From: Chryseobacterium ginsenosidimutans
GTDB lineage: Bacteria; Bacteroidota; Bacteroidia; Flavobacteriales; Weeksellaceae
Reading direction: 5' to 3'
NCBI RefSeq assembly: GCF_024807225.1
Contig: NZ_JANUCO010000001.1
Coordinates: forward strand, 248,001 to 312,000
DNA: 64,000 bases
In this document: positions 45,431 through 54,511 of the stretch, piece after piece
Layout of the letters: each line of letters starts with the position of its first letter
Position numbering within the stretch: the stretch's first letter is position 1
Notes under the pieces: generated by a model
The model's input: only the letters and a program-made list of their open reading frames with translations
The model's database searches: none
Told to the model about the DNA's origin: nothing
Program-made: the position numbers and the translations under genes

Positions 45431-46249
45431 ATGAAAAATTATTATTTACTATTGCCAATTTTTTTATTGGCATCTTGTTCTAGTGGTACTGATGAAGCCA
45501 CAGACAACAGCGGAAGCGACAACAATACTCCTGTTTTAGTTACTAAAATGGTAGAAGATGGGGAAACTTATACATTCACGTATAATGGAACTAAAATCTC
45601 AGAAAAGAAACATTCAAGCGGAGATGCTACAACTTACACTTACACAGGAGATTTAATCACCAAATTTGTTGAAAAAGATGGAAGCATCACAGAATCAACT
45701 GTGTTGACTTATGACAGCAGCAGCAGACTTAGTAAAAAAGTGATGACCCATACGAGTACAGGAATCAATAATTATACAACAACTATTGATTACACTTATT
45801 TAACCATCAATAATGTTAAAATTGTAGAGACAACAAACAATCCTACCGCTAATTACACCAAAACTCATACAAGAGATGTTTTATTAAATACAGATAACTC
45901 ACTTAAAGGCTGGACGACTACTGTAACCGAGACTCAGTCTTCAGGAACACTCACAGGAAGTGGCGGATTATTAGGAGTTTTATATGATTCATCTAATTCT
46001 CCTTTCAAAAACATAACAGGATATTTAAAAATCATTGATGCTGAAGGAATGACTGGCTCTCCTCATAATCTTTTGAATTATAGCGATAAAGTTTCCTATA
46101 CAGACGGCGGATGGGAGACGACAATCTTCTCTTCTGTATTAGAATATAACTCATCAAGCTATCCTACAAAGGAAACAAAAAAGTATAAGGATCAAAATGG
46201 CACTTTATACTCCACAAGAATCAATACTTACGAATACAATCATTTATAA
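45431..46249 (+). CDS. Lipoprotein of unknown function
   Basis: This 272-residue lipoprotein has a signal peptide with lipobox LLASC (Cys16). A Ser/Asp/Asn-rich linker leads to a beta-strand-rich body made of repeated YTYTG, LTYDSSSRLSKK-type segments. These resemble the YD-like or RHS-like hairpins of Bacteroidota lipoproteins. No catalytic motif is visible. A TATTTTTG box lies 25 bases upstream and a UUCG-loop terminator directly downstream, so it is a single-gene unit. Confidence 0.8.
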   Translation: MKNYYLLLPIFLLASCSSGTDEATDNSGSDNNTPVLVTKMVEDGETYTFTYNGTKISEKKHSSGDATTYTYTGDLITKFVEKDGSITESTVLTYDSSSRLSKKVMTHTSTGINNYTTTIDYTYLTINNVKIVETTNNPTANYTKTHTRDVLLNTDNSLKGWTTTVTETQSSGTLTGSGGLLGVLYDSSNSPFKNITGYLKIIDAEGMTGSPHNLLNYSDKVSYTDGGWETTIFSSVLEYNSSSYPTKETKKYKDQNGTLYSTRINTYEYNHL

Positions 46250-46252
46250 TAT

Positions 46253-46276
46253 CAGGAGAGCTTCGGCTCTCTTTTT
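46253..46276 (+). terminator. Terminator with TTCG tetraloop
   Basis: Stem GAGAGC / GCTCTC around TTCG, then five T. It lies just after the lipoprotein stop codon. Confidence 0.85.
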
Positions 46277-46305
46277 GCTTTCCTAAAAAACATATCCTAT
46301 TTTTG
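46275..46305 (+). promoter_or_regulatory. Promoter: TTG, 20 bases, TATTTTTG
   Basis: A -33 TTG (46275-46277) and a -7 box TATTTTTG (46298-46305), 20 bases apart, fit the Bacteroidota consensus. The next gene's ATG is at 46312, so the transcript would have almost no leader. Confidence 0.55.
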
Positions 46306-46311
46306 TAAAAT

Positions 46312-46740
46312 ATGAAGAAGATACTATTTTTTTTAGGTTTGTTTTTTAGCATTTCTTTATTTGCACAAACCGAATTCAATTCCGTTTCAGAACTTCCTGA
46401 TTACGCTGTTTTAAAAACAAAAATGAAACTGGACGATGTGGTTACCAAAGCAGATACTCCTGCCGAATTTCCGGGAGGAATGGAGGTTTTCAAAAAGAAA
46501 TTCGCAGAAAGCATGGATGTTATTGATGTAAAAACAAAAAAAATCAATACCCGTGTTTATTTTATTGTCGAAAAATCAGGCTATGTAAGATTCGTCACTG
46601 CAACAGGAAATGATCCCAAACATTCAAAAGCTGCAGAAGTAGCGGTAAGAAGGCTTTTTGTAAAATGGAAACCGGCTACCATTAACGGAGAACCTGTTCG
46701 TTACCTTTATACTTTTCCTTTGACTTTGAAAAAGTTTTAA
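46312..46740 (+). CDS. TonB C-terminal-domain-like exported protein
   Basis: This 142-residue protein has a signal peptide (to about residue 18, LFAQTE). A domain like the C-terminus of flavobacterial energy transducers begins with AEFPGGMEVFKKKFA. It continues with VYFIVEKSGYVRFVTATG and VRRLFVKWKPATINGEPVRYLYTFPLTL. It lacks the N-terminal membrane anchor and proline-rich spacer of true TonB, so it cannot couple the inner membrane by itself. It has its own promoter, with almost no 5' leader. Confidence 0.8.
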   Translation: MKKILFFLGLFFSISLFAQTEFNSVSELPDYAVLKTKMKLDDVVTKADTPAEFPGGMEVFKKKFAESMDVIDVKTKKINTRVYFIVEKSGYVRFVTATGNDPKHSKAAEVAVRRLFVKWKPATINGEPVRYLYTFPLTLKKF

Positions 46741-46770
46741 ACGAATAACTTATTTAAAATATGTCATAAA

Positions 46771-46797
46771 AAATCTCAAGAAAAACTCTTGAGATTT
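46771..46797. terminator. Bidirectional terminator
   Basis: Perfect 10-base stem AAATCTCAAG / CTTGAGATTT with an A-rich loop, located between the TonB-like gene and mutS, which end towards each other. Confidence 0.75.
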
Positions 46798-46801
46798 TAT
46801 T

Positions 46802-49396
46802 TTATTTTCCAATCATTTTTTTTATCGAATTCAGCTTCATTAAAGCTTCAATCGGTGTCAAAGTATTAATATCAATTTTCGTCAGTTCTTCGCGGATATT
46901 TTCCAAAACAGGATCATCTAACTGGAAAAAAGACAATTGCATATTTTCTTCGGTTACTCTTTTTATATTTTCTGAAGAACCGCCTTGTGTACGGCTTGCT
47001 TCCAATGTTTTCAGGATTTCGTTGGCTCTGTTGACCACTTTTGCAGGCATTCCTGCTAATTTTGCTACGTGAATACCGAAACTGTGCTCACTTCCACCCG
47101 GAACAAGTTTTCTTAAAAAGATAATATTCCCCTTATTCTCCTGAATAGAAACATGGAAGTTTTTCACACGCTCAAAATTCACGGTCATTTCATTCAATTC
47201 ATGATAATGCGTTGCAAATAAAGTCTTTGCCTGAGTCGGATGTTGATGAAGATATTCCGCAATCGCCCATGCAATTGAAACCCCGTCGTACGTGGAAGTT
47301 CCACGTCCGATTTCATCTAGCAAAATCAAACTGCGATCAGAAATATTATTCAAAATATTTGCGGCTTCATTCATTTCCACCATGAAAGTTGATTCGCCTG
47401 CAGAAATATTATCCGTCGCTCCTACTCTCGTAAAAATTTTATCCAACACTCCGATTTCGGCATGTTTTGCAGGAACAAAACTTCCGATTTGAGCCATTAA
47501 ACAAACAATTGCTGTCTGACGAAGAATCGCCGATTTACCCGCCATGTTCGGTCCGGTAACCATGATAATCTGCTGAGAATCTTTGTCTAAGAAAATATCA
47601 TTCGGAATATATTTTTCACCTAAAGGCAATGCATTTTCGATAATCGGGTGTCTTGCTTCCTTTAAATCTATCGAAAAAGTTTCGGTTAAAACAGGTTTTG
47701 TATAACTCTCAGAAACAGCCAGTTCCGATAAACCAACCGCAACATCCAACTGCGCAATAATATTAGAATTTTCCTGAATCTGGTCGATATAAATCATTGT
47801 TTCAGCACATACATTCCTGTACAGCTGATTTTCCAATACTCCGATTTTCTCTTCCGCGCCAAGAATCTGACTTTCGTATTCTTTTAATTCTTCGGTGATA
47901 TAGCGTTCGGCATTTACCAGCGTCTGTTTTCTCAACCAATCACTCGGAACTTTATCTTTATGTGTATTTCGGACTTCAATATAATATCCGAAAACATTAT
48001 TAAAATCAATTTTAAGACTCGTAATTCCTGTTCTTTCGATTTCTCGTTGGCACATTTCGTCTAAGAAACCACGCCCTTTAGATTGAAGACCTCTCAATCT
48101 GTCCAGTTCTTCAGAAATCCCTTCTTTAATGACGTTTCCTTTGGCAAGACTTACAGGAAGCTCTTCATTTAAATGATTTTGCAAGATTTTAATTAATTCA
48201 TGCTGATCGTACAAAGGTTCAAGCCAAGCCAAAACATCAGCATGAGGATGAAGCAACGCTTTGATTTTATGAATATTAATTAAACTCTGACGCAAATGTC
48301 CCAATTCTCTAGGTGAAATTTTTTCCGCTGCCAGTTTTCCCATCAATCGATCCAGATCGGAAATTGATTTTAATAATTGGGAAATTTCATATTTAAGATG
48401 ATCGTTTTCGTTTAAAAAATCAATTAATGATAGTCTTCTTCCAATTTCCTGTACTGATTTTAACGGTAAAATAATTCGCCTTCTCAGCAATCTTCCACCC
48501 ATCGGTGTTGATGTTCTATCGATAATATCCAACAAAGATTTCCCTTGCGGATTGCTTGGATATACGATTTCGAGGTTTCTTAAGGTAAAACTATCCATCA
48601 TCAGAAAATCCTCCTGCGGAATAATCTGAATTTTGGTGATGTGAGCCAATAAATTATGGTGTGTATCTTCAACCAAATAAGCGAAAATAGCTCCCGCTGC
48701 CGTAATTGCCAACGGTTGATTTTCAACACCGAAACCTTTTAATGAATTGGTTTTAAAATGATTGGTCAATTTTTCGTAAGCGAAACTATATTGAAAAGCC
48801 CAATCTTCAAGCTTAAAAGCATTTTTATTTTTAATCTGCTCCGGAACCTGAACACTTCTCTGATAAATAATTTCACTCGGATCAAATGTATTGATGATGT
48901 GCAAAATTTTATCTAAATTTCCCTCACTCACCAAAAATTCGCCCGTAGAAATATCCACCAAAGCGATCCCGAATTTCTCTTTTTCTTTATGAAGAGACAG
49001 CAGAAAATTATTCTTTTTTGAATTTAAAACCTGATCGTTAAACGTAACTCCGGGTGTCACCAATTCAGTAACGCCACGTTTTACAATTCCTTTTACTGTT
49101 TTCGGATCTTCCAACTGGTCACAAATGGCAACTCTCATCCCTGCTCTCACCAATTTTGGGAGGTAAGAATCTACGGAATGATGCGGAAAACCAGCCAATT
49201 CTATGTGTCCGTCTCCGTTTGCTCTTTTCGTAAGAACAATTCCTAAAATCTGAGAAGTTCTCACAGCATCCTGCCCGAAAGTTTCATAGAAATCTCCCAC
49301 TCTGAATAGTAAAAGCGCATCCGGATATTTCGCCTTGATAGTGTTGTACTGCGTCATTAACGGGGTTTCTTTCTTTTCTTTCGTCGCCTTTGCCAT
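46802..49396 (-). CDS. mutS: DNA mismatch repair protein MutS
   Basis: MutS recognises mismatches and short loops. The 864-residue protein has the mismatch-contact motif in FRVGDFYETFG (Phe-x-Glu) near residue 40. Connector, core and clamp domains follow in the usual order. The ATPase has Walker A TGPNMAGKSAILRQ, the STFMVEM signature, Walker B SLILLDEIGRGTSTYDG and ATHYHEL. The short C-terminal dimerisation part is present. It is transcribed alone. Confidence 0.97.
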   Translation of the reverse strand: MAKATKEKKETPLMTQYNTIKAKYPDALLLFRVGDFYETFGQDAVRTSQILGIVLTKRANGDGHIELAGFPHHSVDSYLPKLVRAGMRVAICDQLEDPKTVKGIVKRGVTELVTPGVTFNDQVLNSKKNNFLLSLHKEKEKFGIALVDISTGEFLVSEGNLDKILHIINTFDPSEIIYQRSVQVPEQIKNKNAFKLEDWAFQYSFAYEKLTNHFKTNSLKGFGVENQPLAITAAGAIFAYLVEDTHHNLLAHITKIQIIPQEDFLMMDSFTLRNLEIVYPSNPQGKSLLDIIDRTSTPMGGRLLRRRIILPLKSVQEIGRRLSLIDFLNENDHLKYEISQLLKSISDLDRLMGKLAAEKISPRELGHLRQSLINIHKIKALLHPHADVLAWLEPLYDQHELIKILQNHLNEELPVSLAKGNVIKEGISEELDRLRGLQSKGRGFLDEMCQREIERTGITSLKIDFNNVFGYYIEVRNTHKDKVPSDWLRKQTLVNAERYITEELKEYESQILGAEEKIGVLENQLYRNVCAETMIYIDQIQENSNIIAQLDVAVGLSELAVSESYTKPVLTETFSIDLKEARHPIIENALPLGEKYIPNDIFLDKDSQQIIMVTGPNMAGKSAILRQTAIVCLMAQIGSFVPAKHAEIGVLDKIFTRVGATDNISAGESTFMVEMNEAANILNNISDRSLILLDEIGRGTSTYDGVSIAWAIAEYLHQHPTQAKTLFATHYHELNEMTVNFERVKNFHVSIQENKGNIIFLRKLVPGGSEHSFGIHVAKLAGMPAKVVNRANEILKTLEASRTQGGSSENIKRVTEENMQLSFFQLDDPVLENIREELTKIDINTLTPIEALMKLNSIKKMIGK

Positions 49397-49480
49397 TAAA
49401 ATCTTTCTTAAAAAATTAGGATGGTAAAAGTATGAAATAAAACAGAAGGAGTAAAGTGCTTCCTAATTTAAAATAATTTT

Positions 49481-49519
49481 TCTCCCACTGATTTCACGGA
49501 TTTACACAGATGATTCTGT
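49481..49519. repeat. Dispersed repeat, family C (partial)
   Basis: CTCCCACTGATTTCACGGATTTACACAGATG resembles the family C copy at 51101 (CCCACAGATTACACAGATG). It lies between mutS and the 49624 gene. Confidence 0.5.
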
Positions 49520-49537
49520 ATATTTTGTGTATTCACA

Positions 49538-49570
49538 ATCCTTGTCAAGATTTTAAATCTTGACAAGGAT
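49538..49570. repeat. Perfect 33-base palindrome
   Basis: Arms of 16 bases (ATCCTTGTCAAGATTT and AAATCTTGACAAGGAT) surround one central base. It sits beside the family C repeat in the gap between mutS and the 49624 gene. It lacks a T-run, so it is more likely a mobile palindromic element than a terminator. Confidence 0.75.
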
Positions 49571-49623
49571 AATTGAGAAAACGGTGGAAATCTACGGAAC
49601 TAAGGATTTTTTTAAATAAACAA

Positions 49624-50112
49624 TTACAACGTAATAATTTGTAAATTACTTTTTACGACTTGAGCTTTAGTTTTGTATTTGGTTTCACTTACTATTTCAT
49701 TAAGGTTATTAATTAATTCTGTTTCATCTTCCAAAGTCATTATTATTTTGGTTGCTGATTTTTTATTGGATTCCAGATTATTAATCATAAGTCGTATTAT
49801 TTCCAAACTAAATTTATCTTCAACTTTCTGAAACTCTTCAAAAACAAAAAGACAATTGTTATCGGAAATCCAATCCATATGAAAATCTAAAATTTGATTT
49901 AAATTATATTTTCCTTTTGTTTCGTAAAATGGAGAAAAGAGTTTTTTAGATTGAATTACATCCAGATAATCAGAAAATGATTTCAAAGATTTAGGAAACC
50001 TAATACATTCAAGATTAGAACACTCAAGAATGCGAGCCAAACTTTTTTGCCTTTCCATTTCAGTTTTTCCAACAATCAAAATATGTTTCTGAAAAGTAAA
50101 ATTCTTATCCAT
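49624..50112 (-). CDS. Hypothetical protein with degenerate P-loop-like start
   Basis: This 162-residue soluble protein begins with a strand and loop resembling a nucleotide-binding start (HILIVGKTEMERQKSLARIL). It lacks the GxxxxGK[ST] Walker A pattern. A hydrophobic strand ending in acidic residues (NNCLFVFEEFQ, about residue 90) resembles a Walker B. Together these suggest an AAA-like ATPase fold without ATP hydrolysis, for example a DnaA-related regulator; this is inference. It is in the same direction as the cupin gene, 18 bases away. Confidence 0.65.
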   Translation of the reverse strand: MDKNFTFQKHILIVGKTEMERQKSLARILECSNLECIRFPKSLKSFSDYLDVIQSKKLFSPFYETKGKYNLNQILDFHMDWISDNNCLFVFEEFQKVEDKFSLEIIRLMINNLESNKKSATKIIMTLEDETELINNLNEIVSETKYKTKAQVVKSNLQIITL

Positions 50113-50130
50113 TTTTTTATAAACCTATAG

Positions 50131-51024
50131 CTATTTGTAAATCCTTATCTCTTTTTTATTCTCAAATCTCCCCAAAGCTTTCAAGCTCTTTTCATACGCC
50201 CATTTCTGTTTGTAATTCACCCATTTAGCTTTAAAAATCTTCCGCATTAATTTATCTGTATACCTCATAATAAAAACATGATACAGCATATTAGCAAAAA
50301 CATTCGGTTTATGGGGAAGCGCGCGAAGCGACATTGAAAAACCAGGTTCCAAATATCTGTTGAAATGCCAAAACGCTCCGGGAATAAAAAGCGCATCACC
50401 ATGTTCCATGAAAATTTCAAAACCTTTGGCGTGCTTTAAGGCTGGAAATTTTTCATAATCAGGATTTTCATAATCCAAATCATAAATGGTATGAACCGAC
50501 AACGGAACTTTATATAAAAACGCAGACTGCTTTTGATCGAATAACAAGATTCTTTTTTTTCCTTCAAAATGGATATGAAGAAAATCGCCCAAATCTACAT
50601 CATAATGCATCAGAACATGAGCATCACTTCCTCCGAAAAACAAGGTCGGAAGGCGTTTAAAAAACTTCATTCCCAAATCCGGATACGTAAAGTTTTTCAA
50701 CAGCTCCGGAAGGCGGTCTGTGATGATGTAAAAGAAAATACGAAGATCGGAAGGTTTACTTTTGATCGTATCAATATAATCCTTCATTTTCATCTTCATA
50801 ATCGGTGCATCTGTGCTTTTTGACGCATCAGTAGGTTTGTTATCATACAAAGGAACTTCCTGTTCGCCGGCTTTTTCACGGATAAAATCGAAATTCCATT
50901 GGTCGAAAGCATCCCAACGACTCGCGAAGTTTTTGATCAGAAGAGGTTTGTGTTTTTTAAAATAATTTTTTTGAAAATCTTCCTTATTAATATCTGTTAC
51001 AACATCTACGTTTTCGAGAATCAT
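50131..51024 (-). CDS. Cupin-like (JmjC-type) domain protein
   Basis: This 297-residue protein belongs to the cupin_8/JmjC-like 2-oxoglutarate dioxygenase group. The Fe-binding motif is visible as HYDVDLGD (His-x-Asp), with a later His in FIPGAFWHFNRYLEPGFS. The N-terminal KPLLIKNFASRWDAFDQW and IHFEGKKRILLFDQ segments are typical. It probably hydroxylates a protein or small substrate; the target is unknown. It is followed by the 49624 gene on the same strand. Confidence 0.88.
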   Translation of the reverse strand: MILENVDVVTDINKEDFQKNYFKKHKPLLIKNFASRWDAFDQWNFDFIREKAGEQEVPLYDNKPTDASKSTDAPIMKMKMKDYIDTIKSKPSDLRIFFYIITDRLPELLKNFTYPDLGMKFFKRLPTLFFGGSDAHVLMHYDVDLGDFLHIHFEGKKRILLFDQKQSAFLYKVPLSVHTIYDLDYENPDYEKFPALKHAKGFEIFMEHGDALFIPGAFWHFNRYLEPGFSMSLRALPHKPNVFANMLYHVFIMRYTDKLMRKIFKAKWVNYKQKWAYEKSLKALGRFENKKEIRIYK

Positions 51025-51100
51025 TTTGATTTGGTATTTAAAATGAGGACTAAAAATAGTGTTTTTTTGAAATTCAGAAAAATTTTGGGATTAAATTACT

Positions 51101-51167
51101 TCCCACAGATTACACAGATGTTTGAAAATAATTTTAAGAACTGTGCAAATCCGTATTATCTGTGGGA
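51101..51167. repeat. Dispersed palindromic repeat, family C
   Basis: TCCCACAGAT and ATCTGTGGGA are perfect inverted ends. Inner segments ACACAGATG and CTGTGCAAATCCG partly continue the pairing. It lies between the cupin and bestrophin genes. A related partial copy is at 49481. Confidence 0.65.
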
Positions 51168-51234
51168 TATTAATTTTCCGTTTTTTTTAAAATAATTTTA
51201 GTATCTCATCAAAAGAAAATGAGGTTGAAAAAAT

Positions 51235-51242
51235 TATCTTTG
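51235..51242 (+). promoter_or_regulatory. Putative -7 box (TATCTTTG)
   Basis: A full match to TAnnTTTG, 17 bases before the bestrophin ATG. The nearest upstream TTG is too close to be the -33 element. Confidence 0.4.
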
Positions 51243-51259
51243 TAAGACCAAGAGAATTT

Positions 51260-52141
51260 ATGAGAGCCTACAACACCAAACATTTCCTGAAAATCCTTTT
51301 CAGTCTGCATAAAAGTGATACCTTAAAAATCTTATTTCCAAGTATGGTTCTTATAGGATTGTATTCTTGGGGCGTGAAGTATCTGGAAATAGAACATTTT
51401 CATTTAACCACAAAATCCGGAATCAGCAATGTGGGATTGATTCATTCTATGTTGGGTTTCGTACTTTCTTTATTGCTGGTTTTCAGGACAAATACAGCTT
51501 ACGACAGATGGTGGGAAGGCAGAAAATTGTGGGGAAAATTGGTGAATGATACAAGAAATTTCGCTATAAAAATCAATGCAATTCTTGAAGACGACAGACA
51601 AAGTGCCGAACAAATCGCAAGATATCTAAAGTTTTATCCTCACTTTTTAGCAAAACATTTATCTAAAGAATCAACAAGACTGGCTCTGGATGAAGATTAC
51701 ACCGAACTTGAAAATCATATAAAACATCACGGACCAAGTGAAATAATAATTCTATTAACCCACAAATTGAACCAGTTAAAAAAAGAAGGAAAAATCTCTG
51801 ATATCGAGATGCTGTATTTAGATACTCAACTTTCCGGTTTTCTTGATGTTTGCGGAGGTTGTGAGAGAATTAAAAATACGCCCATTCCGTATTCTTATTC
51901 TTCATTTATAAAGAAATTCATTATCCTTTATGTTTTTGCTGTGCCGATTGCTTATGTGATTAACATTGGGAATTTTATCATTCCGCTGACGATTTTTATT
52001 TATTATGTTCTTATGAGTCTTGAATTGATTGCTGAAGAAATTGAAGATCCTTTTAATAATGACGAAAATGACATTCCTATGGAAACCATCGCCCAAAATA
52101 TTGAAAAAAGTGTACATCAGATTATGGGATTGAAAAAATAA
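51260..52141 (+). CDS. Bestrophin family ion channel
   Basis: This 293-residue protein has the bestrophin fold with four membrane helices. The family motifs are LLVFRTNTAYDRWWEGRKLWGKLVNDTRN at about residues 73-101 and the C-terminal LELIAEEIEDPFNNDENDIPM, the acidic cytoplasmic segment that closes the pentamer. Bacterial bestrophins are pentameric channels, reported as sodium- or anion-permeable. It is probably transcribed alone from the putative TATCTTTG promoter. Confidence 0.93.
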   Translation: MRAYNTKHFLKILFSLHKSDTLKILFPSMVLIGLYSWGVKYLEIEHFHLTTKSGISNVGLIHSMLGFVLSLLLVFRTNTAYDRWWEGRKLWGKLVNDTRNFAIKINAILEDDRQSAEQIARYLKFYPHFLAKHLSKESTRLALDEDYTELENHIKHHGPSEIIILLTHKLNQLKKEGKISDIEMLYLDTQLSGFLDVCGGCERIKNTPIPYSYSSFIKKFIILYVFAVPIAYVINIGNFIIPLTIFIYYVLMSLELIAEEIEDPFNNDENDIPMETIAQNIEKSVHQIMGLKK

Positions 52142-52203
52142 TAAAAATCCCTTCTGACTTAAAAATCGTAAATATTTATAGTTATTTTTGACAAAAAAAT
52201 AAA

Positions 52204-52734
52204 TTGGTACATAAATTAAAACTGGAAGAACTCAATAGAATCGACGTAGAAACCTTCAAGACTGTTGAAAAAATTCCGTTGATCGTGGTTTTAGATAATA
52301 TCCGAAGTATGCACAATGTGGGGGCAACTTTCAGAACGGCAGATGCTTTTTTGGTTCAGAAGATCATTCTTTGCGGCATTACGCCTCAACCTCCGCATCG
52401 CGAAATTCATAAAGCTGCGTTGGGGGCAACGGAAAGCGTTGACTGGAGCCATGAGAATGATATTAATGTAACAATCAGCGATTTAAAATCGCAAGGGTTT
52501 GAAATTATCGGGATCGAACAGACTTCAAACAGCCAGATGATTTCAGATTTTAAGATTGATATATCGAAAAAATACGCGGTTATTTTAGGAAATGAAGTAG
52601 AAGGAATAAGCGATGAAGCGCTACCCAATATTGATACTTTCTTAGAAATTCCTCAGTTGGGAACAAAGCATTCTTTAAATGTAAGTGTTTGCGGAGGAAT
52701 CGTAATGTGGGAGTTTGCAAAAGCCTTAAAATAA
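52204..52734 (+). CDS. TrmH/SpoU family RNA methyltransferase
   Basis: This 176-residue protein is a SPOUT-fold 2'-O-methyltransferase. Motif 1 is LDNIRSMHNVGATFRTADAF, motif 2 AVILGNEVEGISDEAL and motif 3 IPQLGTKHSLNVSVCGGIVMWE, with the trefoil knot region intact. It methylates a ribose in tRNA or rRNA; the target is not evident. TTG at 52204 is taken as the start, since no ATG or GTG is present upstream in frame. Confidence 0.92.
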   Translation: MVHKLKLEELNRIDVETFKTVEKIPLIVVLDNIRSMHNVGATFRTADAFLVQKIILCGITPQPPHREIHKAALGATESVDWSHENDINVTISDLKSQGFEIIGIEQTSNSQMISDFKIDISKKYAVILGNEVEGISDEALPNIDTFLEIPQLGTKHSLNVSVCGGIVMWEFAKALK

Positions 52735-52736
52735 AA

Positions 52737-52768
52737 AAACTGCATGTGTCTAAAAGACAGTGCAGTTT
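52737..52768 (+). terminator. Terminator-like hairpin
   Basis: AAACTGCA / TGCAGTTT with inner pairing TGTCT / AGACA. It follows the RNA methyltransferase gene. The 3' side is only weakly T-rich. Confidence 0.55.
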
Positions 52769-52919
52769 GAAATAAATCTAATAAAAAGTAAAAATGAAAG
52801 GCGACAAAGATACTTTTTTTTCTTTTACAAACAAATTTTAGGTTCATTTTTCTTTATTTTATTGAAAAAAAGTTTGAATTTCAGAAAAAGTTTCATTTAA
52901 TTTTTTATAAATTAGCACA

Positions 52920-53567
52920 ATGTTTATCAAGGATTATATCTCAAAAGACTTTCCGTGTTTTAGTTTGACTGATTCGATAGAATCAGCAAGAGAAATGTTA
53001 GAAGCATTTGGATATTCCCATATTTTCATCAAAAAATCTCACCATTTTTACGGAGCCATTGCACAGGACTTTCTTTACGAAGACGGTATCCTGAAAAATC
53101 TTGAACACCAGATCGAGCGCTTTGCCATTCTTGAGGATAACAATATTATGGATAGCATCAGATTGTTTCACACATTCAATGCAAACGTAATTCCTGTTAT
53201 TAATAAAGGTGAAAAATATTTGGGATACATAAGCTGTGAAGATATTTTTCAGGATTTGTCGAAATATCCGCTTTTTTCAGAGTCGGGAGCTATTCTTACG
53301 GTAGAAGTCCCGTCCAGAAAATATTCAATGACGGAAATTGCCAAAATTGTGGAAAGTAACAACTCAAAATTTTACGGCGCTTTTATCAGCTTCATGTCTG
53401 ATGAAGTGATTCAGGTGACGATAAAAATCAGCAATGAAAACTTGAGCTCCATTGATGAAACATTCGACCGATATGATTATAGAATAGTCGAAAAATATTA
53501 TTCTGATGAAAAATCGGATTTGTTTAATGACAGATTTGGGTTTTTCCAAAAATTCATAGAAATATAA
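52920..53567 (+). CDS. CBS domain-containing protein
   Basis: This 215-residue protein has a pair of CBS modules at about residues 8-120 (DSIESAREMLEAFGYSHIFI..., NVIPVINKGEKYLGYISCEDIF). A C-terminal part resembles a small ACT-like domain, with GAILTVEVPSRKYSMTEIAKIVE. CBS pairs bind adenine nucleotides and sense energy state. It precedes nadK by 6 bases, so both are probably in one operon and it may regulate NAD metabolism; that is inference. Confidence 0.85.
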   Translation: MFIKDYISKDFPCFSLTDSIESAREMLEAFGYSHIFIKKSHHFYGAIAQDFLYEDGILKNLEHQIERFAILEDNNIMDSIRLFHTFNANVIPVINKGEKYLGYISCEDIFQDLSKYPLFSESGAILTVEVPSRKYSMTEIAKIVESNNSKFYGAFISFMSDEVIQVTIKISNENLSSIDETFDRYDYRIVEKYYSDEKSDLFNDRFGFFQKFIEI

Positions 53568-53573
53568 AAACTA

Positions 53574-54440
53574 ATGAAGGCAGCCATATATTCTCAAAAA
53601 AAGGATCTCGATACTTTTTTATATTTAAGCAAATTTATTTCCGAGCTGGAAAACAGAGGCGTAAAATCTGTTTTGTATGATGAAATGGCTGAAGCACTTC
53701 AGTTTTCAAAAATTTTCGAAACATTTAATAACAAACAGGATCTTCTGGATAAAGAAGTCGATCTTTTCTTCACTTTCGGTGGAGACGGAACGATCGTAAA
53801 TTCTTTAACCTTTATCGAAGACCTTGAAATCCCGATTGTTGGTGTAAACACCGGAAGATTAGGGTTTTTGGCAAGTTTTACCAAAGAAGAAGCTTTTAAA
53901 GAACTAGATTCTATCTTAAAAGGTGATGTGAAAACAAGCCGTCGTTCTGTTATTCAGGTCGTTTCACCCGAATTAGAAGATTTTTTCCCGTATGCCTTAA
54001 ATGATGTTACCGTTTCCAGAAAAGAAACAACATCAATGGTGACGGTGGATTCTTATATTAATGATGAATTTTTAAATGTTTTCTGGGGAGACGGTGTTAT
54101 CGTTTCTACGCCGACCGGTTCTACCGCTTATTCTTTAAGCTGTGGCGGACCGATTATTTCTCCGAACAACGAAAATTTTGTCATCACTCCCATCGCTCCT
54201 CACAACCTGAATGTAAGACCTTTAGTAGTGAACGACAGCGTTGAAATTAAATTTAAAGTAGAAAGTAGAGTTTCGCAATACTCCCTTTCTCTGGACTCAA
54301 GATTGATCCATATAGAAACAGATAAAGAAATTGTTGTAAGAAAGGCTAGTTTCCAGCTTTTACTGGTTCAGCCCAACAATCTGAGCTTCTATGAAACCAT
54401 CCGCCAAAAGCTACTTTGGGGAAGGGACAAAAGAAATTAA
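53574..54440 (+). CDS. nadK: NAD kinase
   Basis: NAD kinase phosphorylates NAD+ to NADP+. The 288-residue protein has the ATP-NAD kinase motifs: FFTFGGDGTIVNSLTFI (GGDGT) at about residues 65-80, GVNTGRLGFLA, DGVIVSTPTGSTAYSLSCGGPI and ITPIAPHNLNVRPLVV. Length and motif order match the family. It follows the CBS gene closely; the aldolase gene starts 71 bases downstream. Confidence 0.96.
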   Translation: MKAAIYSQKKDLDTFLYLSKFISELENRGVKSVLYDEMAEALQFSKIFETFNNKQDLLDKEVDLFFTFGGDGTIVNSLTFIEDLEIPIVGVNTGRLGFLASFTKEEAFKELDSILKGDVKTSRRSVIQVVSPELEDFFPYALNDVTVSRKETTSMVTVDSYINDEFLNVFWGDGVIVSTPTGSTAYSLSCGGPIISPNNENFVITPIAPHNLNVRPLVVNDSVEIKFKVESRVSQYSLSLDSRLIHIETDKEIVVRKASFQLLLVQPNNLSFYETIRQKLLWGRDKRN

Positions 54441-54511
54441 CAATATCTTAAAAATTATTACCTTTACAGGAATTTAAAAACACCCTAATAATTTATATTA
54501 AAAAGTAAAAC

